From assembly GCA_009775365.1 (NCBI GenBank), contig VSPM01000058.1, forward strand, positions 1 to 17,106: 17,106 nt of DNA, given 5' to 3'. Below the pieces are notes generated by a model. The model saw nothing but the letters and a program-made list of their open reading frames with translations. It did no database searches and had not been told where the DNA came from. Source of the DNA: Muribaculaceae bacterium (GTDB lineage: Bacteria > Bacteroidota > Bacteroidia > Bacteroidales > Muribaculaceae). Positions 7,714-13,501 of the stretch are shown here, one piece after another. Position 1 is the stretch's first letter; each line of letters begins with the position of its first letter. Both the position numbers and the translations under genes were made by a program.

Positions 7714-9075
7714 ATGATATTCGATTATAGAAAGGATTGGAAGCGGATAGGTGTGTCGGCTTCGTTGGCGTTTGCCATGATTGCAGGTTGTGGCGTGTCG
7801 GCATTTGCCGCAGGATTAAAAGACGCTTCGTGCGGAAAGCGTGAGTGCGCCTGTGGAGAAACAGATGCGCATAAATTTGCCGGAAATTTGAGGAGCTATC
7901 CGTTCATGAATGAGGAGCCTCCTTCCGGCACACCTGCGCCGGAAGGATATGTGCCTTTCCATATGGAGCATTATAGCCGCCACGGCAGCCGCTGGCTCAT
8001 CGGCGAGGGGGATTACACAAAACCTGTGGAGAAACTTGAGGCCGCGGAGCGCAACGGCAAGTTGACTTCCCTGGGGGAGAAGACGCTTTCCGCGCTTCGT
8101 GAGATAGAGAAGGATTCCAAAGGGAGACTTGGCGAACTTTCCGACAAGGGGGCGATTCAACACAAGGGGATAGGGTGGAGAATGGCTCTTAACTTCCCCG
8201 AGATTTTTAACGACAGCGCGGATATTGACGCCAAATCAACGGTTGTGATAAGGTGCATACTCTCCATGTTGAACGGCCTTGAGGGGATCCGGTCGGTTGC
8301 GCCGGGTGTTTCGCCCAAGACAGATGCGAGCTATGCCGACATGTGGTTTATGAACTACGACGACAAGCCGGGATGGGCTGTGAAAGACAAGGCTATGGCC
8401 ACAGTGCTGAAAGAGTATCAGGAGAAGCACAAAGGTGATGGAAGTTACCTTTCGCGTCTTGTGACTGACGCTGAATTTGCCGCCGACAGTGTTGCTCCCG
8501 GGTTGATGCCATACCTCTATATGGTGCTTGGGAATGCGCAGAGCCATTCCGGTCAGCCGTGGCTGCTCGAAGATGTGTTCTCGCCGGAGGAATTGAAAGA
8601 GCAATGGATGTGCGGAAACGCGGAGTGGTTCATTCACGGCGGCAACACAGACATGACCGGCGGCAGAATGCCGTTTGTGCAGCGGAATCTTCTGAGAAGA
8701 ATAATCAGCAGGGCAGACGAGGCTATCTCTTCGGGGAGACACGGCGCGAATCTTCGCTACGGGCATGACGGCATTCTTTTGTCGATAGTCACCTTGATGG
8801 AGCTTGGCGGATATGGAGATATAATCAATGATTTCGACCGGCTTGAGGAGAAAGGGTGGCATGACTACGACATTATTCCCATGGGAGGCAACATGCAGCT
8901 TGTGTTTTATCGCAAACCGGGCGGCGACGATTGCGGGGATGTGCTCGTGAAGGCATTGGTGAACGAAAAAGAGGTTACGATGCCCGGCGAGGCGGTGAGC
9001 GGCCCCTATTATCGCTGGAAAGACCTTCGCGACTATTATCTTCAGAAACTTTCTGCCTTTGATGCGGCCCAATGA
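7714..9075 (+). CDS. Secreted histidine-type acid phosphatase (phytase/phosphomonoesterase-like)
   Basis: A 453-residue exported enzyme of the histidine acid phosphatase superfamily, which cleaves phosphate monoesters through a phospho-histidine. The signature SRHGSRW gives the nucleophile His90 (R89-H90-G91-S92-R93). GHDG supplies the His351-Asp352 pair expected of the proton-donor motif. A hydrophobic signal at about 12-33 follows a basic start (RKDWKR), which supports the ATG at 7714. IAGC at 23-26 also resembles a lipobox, so lipid anchoring cannot be excluded. Just after the signal is a Cys cluster (C40, C45, C47). HD fits the classical acid phosphatase motif better than the HAE motif of MINPP phytases. 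The substrate is unknown: phytate or sugar phosphates are plausible beside a starch operon. It follows the sus terminator after 33 bases, so how it is transcribed is unclear. Confidence 0.85.
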   Translation: MIFDYRKDWKRIGVSASLAFAMIAGCGVSAFAAGLKDASCGKRECACGETDAHKFAGNLRSYPFMNEEPPSGTPAPEGYVPFHMEHYSRHGSRWLIGEGDYTKPVEKLEAAERNGKLTSLGEKTLSALREIEKDSKGRLGELSDKGAIQHKGIGWRMALNFPEIFNDSADIDAKSTVVIRCILSMLNGLEGIRSVAPGVSPKTDASYADMWFMNYDDKPGWAVKDKAMATVLKEYQEKHKGDGSYLSRLVTDAEFAADSVAPGLMPYLYMVLGNAQSHSGQPWLLEDVFSPEELKEQWMCGNAEWFIHGGNTDMTGGRMPFVQRNLLRRIISRADEAISSGRHGANLRYGHDGILLSIVTLMELGGYGDIINDFDRLEEKGWHDYDIIPMGGNMQLVFYRKPGGDDCGDVLVKALVNEKEVTMPGEAVSGPYYRWKDLRDYYLQKLSAFDAAQ

Positions 9076-9166
9076 CGGCCGCGGCGCTTAATCGCGGCTC
9101 GGCGGCATCAATCAACCGTTGCCGGGCAGCGCTCCGCCCCGACGAGATACTATCTGCGGCGCGATA

Positions 9167-9198
9167 TTTGGGGGAATGATGGTTTTTTATTATTTTTG
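9167..9198 (+). promoter_or_regulatory. sufB: Near-consensus Bacteroidales promoter for sufB
   Basis: TTTG at 9167-9170 and TATTTTTG at 9191-9198 are separated by 20 bases, a full match to the -33/-7 pattern TTTG-N19-21-TAnnTTTG. Transcription would start near 9205, giving a leader of about 50 nt. The 90 bases before it (9076-9166) are GC-rich with only weak inverted repeats and no T-run, so I see no clear terminator for the phosphatase gene. Confidence 0.75.
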
Positions 9199-9207
9199 TG
9201 GGACAAA

Positions 9208-9238
9208 AGCGGGCCTGTCTTAACTGATAGGCTCCGCT
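9208..9238 (+). other. Stem-loop at the predicted 5' end of the sufB message
   Basis: AGCGGG plus CCTGTC (9208-9219) pairs with GATAGG plus C and CCGCT (9226-9238), with T9233 bulged and one G-T wobble: 12 base pairs around a TTAACT loop. It begins within a few bases of the predicted transcription start and ends 15 bases before the ATG. It could stabilise the RNA or control ribosome access. As DNA it is an imperfect palindrome just downstream of the promoter, where a repressor could bind. Confidence 0.5.
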
Positions 9239-9253
9239 GATTGTTCTATTGAT

Positions 9254-10744
9254 ATGAAGAACGAAAAATTAGACATGGAAGAGGTAATAGGTGAAGCCGC
9301 CTCCGGCAATGACGAGCTTATAAAGAAAGCCACCGAATCGGAATATAAGTATGGCTTTACCAGCGATATAGAAACCGACATAGTTCCTCCGGGCCTTAAC
9401 GAGGATGTGATAAGATACATATCTAAAGTGAAAGGGGAGCCGGAGTGGCTGCTCGAATTCAGGCTCAAGGCGTTCAGGCATTGGCTCACGTTGCCCATGC
9501 CCCGCTGGGCGCATCTCGATATTCCTGAAATAGATTTTCAGGCAATATCATATTACGCTGCGCCGAAGAAAAAAGAACTGAAGAAGAGCATGGACGAGGT
9601 TGACCCAGAGCTTGTGAAGACATTCAACAAACTCGGCATATCTCTTGAGGAGCAGAAGCAGCTCGCGGGAGTGGCGGTGGATGCCGTCATGGACTCTGTG
9701 AGCGTGAAAACCACCCATCGCGAGAAACTTGCGGAACTCGGCGTGATTTTCTGTTCTTTCTCGGAGGCTGTGAAAGACTATCCCGACCTGGTTAAGAAAT
9801 ATCTCGGAACAGTGGTGGGTTATCGCGACAATTTCTTTGCAGCGTTAAACTCGGCAGTGTTCTCCGACGGTTCGTTTGTGTATATCCCCAAGGGAGTGAG
9901 ATGCCCGATGGAACTCAGCACATATTTCCGCATCAACGCCTCCGGCACCGGCCAGTTTGAGAGAACGCTGATTGTGGCCGACGATGACGCCTATGTGAGC
10001 TATCTTGAGGGATGCACAGCCCCGATGCGCGATGAGAACCAGCTTCATGCCGCCATTGTAGAGATCATCTGCGAGGAGAGAAGCGAGGTGAAATACAGCA
10101 CAGTCCAGAACTGGTATGCCGGCGATAAAGACGGCAAGGGAGGCATTTATAACTTCGTCACCAAAAGGGGGCTTTGCAGAGGGCATCGCTCTAAGATTTC
10201 ATGGACTCAGGTGGAGACCGGCTCAGCTATCACGTGGAAGTATCCGTCGTGTGTGCTAAAGGGCGACGAAAGCGTAGGCGAGTTTTATTCGGTGGCAGTC
10301 ACCAACAACTGCCAGCAGGCCGACACCGGCACAAAGATGATTCATATCGGAAAAAACTCCCGAAGCACTATTGTGAGCAAGGGTATTTCGGCCGGAAAGA
10401 GCCAGAACTCTTACCGAGGTCTTGTGAAAGTTGTGAAGAATGCTGAAAACTGCCGTAACTACACGCAGTGTGACTCGCTGCTGATGGGCAACAAGTGTGG
10501 GGCGCACACTTTCCCCTATATCGATGTGCAGAATTCTTCATCCACAGTTGAGCACGAGGCCACGACGTCAAAAATCAATGAGGCGCAGCTGTTCTATTGC
10601 CGGCAGAGAGGAATCCCTACGGAAGAGGCCGTGGCTTTGATTGTTAACGGATATGCAAAAGAGGTTATGAACAAGCTGCCGATGGAGTTTGCCGTGGAAG
10701 CCCAGAAACTTTTGCAAATCACTCTTGAAGGGAGTGTGGGATAA
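9254..10744 (+). CDS. sufB: Fe-S cluster assembly scaffold protein SufB
   Basis: A 496-residue cytosolic SufB, the core of the SufBCD scaffold on which iron-sulfur clusters are built from SufS/SufE-derived sulfur. Its length equals that of the E. coli protein (495). Functional motifs are intact: FRINASGTGQFERT, EGCTAP with Cys254, TVQNWYAG, NFVTKRG, NYTQCDS with Cys406 (equivalent to E. coli Cys405, the proposed sulfur acceptor and cluster site) and VEHEATTSK with Glu435. The start at 9254 lies about 50 bases after a good promoter. In most bacteria, sufC and sufD adjoin sufB, but here the next gene is phoH after 66 bases, so sufC and sufD must be elsewhere or upstream of the window. No frame damage is visible. 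Confidence 0.96.
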   Translation: MKNEKLDMEEVIGEAASGNDELIKKATESEYKYGFTSDIETDIVPPGLNEDVIRYISKVKGEPEWLLEFRLKAFRHWLTLPMPRWAHLDIPEIDFQAISYYAAPKKKELKKSMDEVDPELVKTFNKLGISLEEQKQLAGVAVDAVMDSVSVKTTHREKLAELGVIFCSFSEAVKDYPDLVKKYLGTVVGYRDNFFAALNSAVFSDGSFVYIPKGVRCPMELSTYFRINASGTGQFERTLIVADDDAYVSYLEGCTAPMRDENQLHAAIVEIICEERSEVKYSTVQNWYAGDKDGKGGIYNFVTKRGLCRGHRSKISWTQVETGSAITWKYPSCVLKGDESVGEFYSVAVTNNCQQADTGTKMIHIGKNSRSTIVSKGISAGKSQNSYRGLVKVVKNAENCRNYTQCDSLLMGNKCGAHTFPYIDVQNSSSTVEHEATTSKINEAQLFYCRQRGIPTEEAVALIVNGYAKEVMNKLPMEFAVEAQKLLQITLEGSVG

Positions 10745-10810
10745 TTGTGTGCCGATGATCTTATGACATAGGATTGGAGCCAAGGGTTGCTATTTGCTAA
10801 TTGATTTGAA

Positions 10811-11830
10811 GTGAACGAAAGAATAGTAATTATCGACAAAGTTGACCCCCAGACTTTCTACGGGGTAAACAATAATAATATAAACCTGATACGCAATCTC
10901 TTTCCGAAGTTGCGTATGGCCGCGCGCGGCAATGTGATAAAGGTGATAGGAGAGGAGGGGGAGACTGCCGAGTTTGAACGCAAGGTGAAGGAGATAGAGA
11001 ACTATGCCTCCACCTACAACAAGCTTTCGGAAGATGTGATAATCGACATCGTGAAAGGTGAGCCCCCGAAGCAGGTGAATGCGGAAGGGGTGATAATATT
11101 CGGGCAGTCGGGCAGGCCGATAGCCCCGCGCAATGCCAACCAGTCGAAAATGGTGAGGAGTTTTGCGCAGAACGACCTGACATTCGCGCTCGGCCCTGCC
11201 GGCACGGGCAAGACATATATCGCCATAGCCCTTGCTGTGGCCGCGTTGAAAAGCAAGCAGTGCAAAAGGATAATTCTTTCGCGCCCAGCCGTGGAGGCCG
11301 GCGAGAAATTAGGTTTCCTTCCGGGCGACATGAAAGACAAGATCGACCCGTATCTGCGCCCTCTGTATGACGCTCTTGAGGATATGATCCCACAGTTGAA
11401 ACTGAAGGAGTATATGGAGAGCGACACAATTCAGATTGCCCCGCTTGCCTTTATGCGCGGGCGCACGCTCAACGACGCAGTGATTATCCTTGACGAGGCG
11501 CAGAACACCACGAAACATCAGATGAAGATGTTTCTGACGCGCCTTGGCGTAAACAGCCGCATGATTATCACCGGCGACGCCACCCAGATCGACCTCCCGA
11601 GGAGCGTTCAGAGCGGATTGCTGCAGTCTTTGCGCATCCTGCGCGGAGTGGAGGGGATCGGTATCATAGAATATGGGAAAAAGGATATCGTGCGCCATCC
11701 GCTCGTGCAGAGAATTGTGGATGCTTATGAGGCGAGAGAGAAGAAGGTTGACGATGAGTTTGAGCGTGACCTGAAAGACAGGGGGCTCGACAGGCAGGGA
11801 AACTTTGATAAACAGGAAAACAAGGACTGA
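10811..11830 (+). CDS. phoH: PhoH-family P-loop ATPase
   Basis: A 339-residue cytosolic ATPase related to E. coli PhoH/YbeZ, thought to act in RNA metabolism, often with the endoribonuclease YbeY. A KH-like N-terminal region (about 1-90) precedes the ATPase domain. Walker A is GPAGTGKT (128-135) and Walker B is VIILDEAQN (224-232); the conserved RIIITGD-type motif appears as RMIITGDATQIDLP. The GTG start at 10811 is chosen because an in-frame stop lies three codons upstream (10802-10804) and the N-terminus (VIIDKVDPQTFYGVNN) matches what I recall of Bacteroidales relatives. It follows sufB by 66 bases with no terminator, and precedes the Smr gene by 15 bases, so it is probably in one transcription unit. 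Length and motifs are normal. Confidence 0.93.
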   Translation: MNERIVIIDKVDPQTFYGVNNNNINLIRNLFPKLRMAARGNVIKVIGEEGETAEFERKVKEIENYASTYNKLSEDVIIDIVKGEPPKQVNAEGVIIFGQSGRPIAPRNANQSKMVRSFAQNDLTFALGPAGTGKTYIAIALAVAALKSKQCKRIILSRPAVEAGEKLGFLPGDMKDKIDPYLRPLYDALEDMIPQLKLKEYMESDTIQIAPLAFMRGRTLNDAVIILDEAQNTTKHQMKMFLTRLGVNSRMIITGDATQIDLPRSVQSGLLQSLRILRGVEGIGIIEYGKKDIVRHPLVQRIVDAYEAREKKVDDEFERDLKDRGLDRQGNFDKQENKD

Positions 11831-11845
11831 AGGAAATAATAGAGA

Positions 11846-13003
11846 ATGGCAAAAACAGGAGATACTGTGCGCTTCCTTAACAGCGTGGGGGGCGGCAAGA
11901 TAACAAGAATAGAGGGTCAGATCGCCTATGTTGACGACGACGGGTTTGAAACCCCGATACTTCTGAAGGAGGTTGTCGTGGTGCTCCCGGCCGGGCACGA
12001 GCCGGAAACCAAGGGCGCAAGGATGATGTTCGACCAGAAGGCGTTTGACGCCGGCAGGAAAGAGCCTGAGGCCCCGAAGAGCGTGGAGCCGGCTAAGAAT
12101 GTGGCGGAGTCTCCGTCGGCTGCGGGGGAATTGCCGGTGGAGGAAACTTCGCATGGAGAGAAACTCAACATTGTGCTGGCATTTGAGCCGAGCGATGTGA
12201 AGCATCTTGACAAGTCGCGGTTTGCCGCAGTGCTTGTGAATGACTCCAACTATTTCCTGTCGTTCTCATTTCTGCGCAGAGGCGCCGAGGAGCGCGGCTG
12301 GACTATGGTTTTCTCCGGCACAGTGGCTCCCAACGAGCTTATAGACCTCGCTTCGCTCACACATGAAACCCTCTCGGGATATGAGAAGGTGGCATTCCAG
12401 TGCGTGGCGTTCAAGAAGGACAAACTGTTTACACTCCAGGCACCCGTGAGCGTTTCGCGTAAGCTCGACCTGACAAAGTTCCATAAGTTCCATTGTTTCC
12501 GTGCCGGCCTTTATTTCGACAATGCCGTGCTTGAGGTGCCTTTGGTGGCAGACGGTGTCGCCTCACGTCCGCTTGAGGTGAACGCGTCGGAACTGACCGA
12601 GGCTCTTGCCGGCGGCAAAATTGAGAAGGATGCAGCAAAAGAGCTGTCGAAGAAATATAAGGTAGACTCCGGCAAGAAAAAACAGAAGGGCGACCCTTCC
12701 GAGAATCCTCACAAGGTGCTGCCTCTGATCGAGGTGGATCTGCACATAGGGGAGCTCACCGATTCGCTTGTGGGCATGGAGCCGAAAGACATGCTCGAAA
12801 TGCAGCTCGCGGAAGTGAGAAGGCGTATGAAAGAAAACTCCTCAAGATTGGGGCAGAAGATAGTGTTTATCCACGGCAAGGGCGAGGGAGTGCTTCGCAA
12901 ATCGGTGCTTGAACTTCTGAAAAAGGAGTATCCCAAGGCTGAACTTCAGGATGCTTCGTTCAGAGAATATGGCTTCGGGGCCACACTTGTAACCATTCAT
13001 TGA
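11846..13003 (+). CDS. DUF2027 and Smr domain protein
   Basis: A 385-residue cytosolic protein. The N-terminus (MAKTGDTVRFLNSVGGGKI, then GQIAYVDDDGFETPILLKEVVVV) is a small beta-barrel of the DUF2027 type, with a low-complexity Pro/Glu/Ala linker at about 60-105. A middle beta-rich region (about 110-235) and a Lys-rich segment (about 250-290) follow. The C-terminal Smr domain begins VDLHIGEL (297-304), has HGKGEGVLR with His343, and ends GFGATLVTIH. Smr domains are nucleases or nucleic-acid binders, found in MutS2 and in factors acting on stalled ribosomes. The target here is unknown. It follows phoH by 15 bases, with AGGAAA before the ATG, and precedes the DUF695 gene by 9 bases. Pairing with PhoH suggests a role in RNA or ribosome quality control (inference). 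Confidence 0.9.
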   Translation: MAKTGDTVRFLNSVGGGKITRIEGQIAYVDDDGFETPILLKEVVVVLPAGHEPETKGARMMFDQKAFDAGRKEPEAPKSVEPAKNVAESPSAAGELPVEETSHGEKLNIVLAFEPSDVKHLDKSRFAAVLVNDSNYFLSFSFLRRGAEERGWTMVFSGTVAPNELIDLASLTHETLSGYEKVAFQCVAFKKDKLFTLQAPVSVSRKLDLTKFHKFHCFRAGLYFDNAVLEVPLVADGVASRPLEVNASELTEALAGGKIEKDAAKELSKKYKVDSGKKKQKGDPSENPHKVLPLIEVDLHIGELTDSLVGMEPKDMLEMQLAEVRRRMKENSSRLGQKIVFIHGKGEGVLRKSVLELLKKEYPKAELQDASFREYGFGATLVTIH

Positions 13004-13012
13004 TTAAAGGTT

Positions 13013-13456
13013 ATGAAATACACAGACAAATGGTGGTCATATCCGGCTGTGGGTGAATCGGGGAGGACCATAATCGTTACCGGAAGAGACAGGATTGAGG
13101 ATTACAAGGACAGCGGAAAGTATGTCTATCGCATAGACGTGTGCTGGGAATATAACTCTCTTCCTGACGGGATGCCTGAGGATGACGACGCAACGCTTAT
13201 GGAGGAGGCTACCGACGCCCTTATTGAGGCGTTTAAGAAAGACAGGGTGGCAGTGATGACCGGAATATACACCGGCGACGGAAAGAGGGACTGGGTGTTC
13301 TACACAAAGAATCTGAAGATATTCTCCATCGTGTTTAACAATGCGTTGGAGAGTCTTCCTACGATTCCTATTGTGATTGATGCTGAAGAGGATGCCGATT
13401 GGGAAGAATACACCCATATGAGGGAGGAGACTTATGTCCCTGACGAGGAAGAATAA
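13013..13456 (+). CDS. DUF695-family protein of unknown function
   Basis: A 147-residue acidic protein without a signal peptide or membrane segment. The pattern (WWSYPAVGESGRTIIVTGRD, YRIDVCWEY, LPDGMPEDDDATLMEEATDALIEAF, then VMTGIYTGDGKRDWVFYTKNL and DADWEEY) matches the DUF695 family as I know it, whose members are small, often single-domain, and uncharacterised. It ends in a run of acidic residues. The start is the ATG 9 bases after the Smr gene, preceded by TAAAGG, so translation is probably coupled to that gene. Last of the sufB-phoH-smr run; only 45 bases separate it from the amylase, with no terminator in between. Confidence 0.75.
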   Translation: MKYTDKWWSYPAVGESGRTIIVTGRDRIEDYKDSGKYVYRIDVCWEYNSLPDGMPEDDDATLMEEATDALIEAFKKDRVAVMTGIYTGDGKRDWVFYTKNLKIFSIVFNNALESLPTIPIVIDAEEDADWEEYTHMREETYVPDEEE

Positions 13457-13484
13457 TACCGTATAGAATACACTTCTTTTTTAC

Positions 13485-13498
13485 TTAACTAAATAATT
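13485..13498 (+). promoter_or_regulatory. AT-rich leader motif TTAACTAAATAATT before the amylase
   Basis: This differs at one base from the motif before susC (332-345) and ends 3 bases before the ATG. The 45-base gap it lies in contains no match to TAnnTTTG, so the amylase promoter may lie inside the DUF695 gene or further upstream. Confidence 0.4.
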
Positions 13499-13501
13499 AT
13501 C

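Noticed and set aside
8236..9072. 278-residue minus-strand frame
   Set aside because: It lies wholly opposite the phosphatase gene, which has intact catalytic motifs; the composition is that of an antisense shadow.
11309..12205. 298-residue minus-strand frame
   Set aside because: It spans the antisense of phoH and the Smr gene, both clearly real, and shows no recognisable domain.
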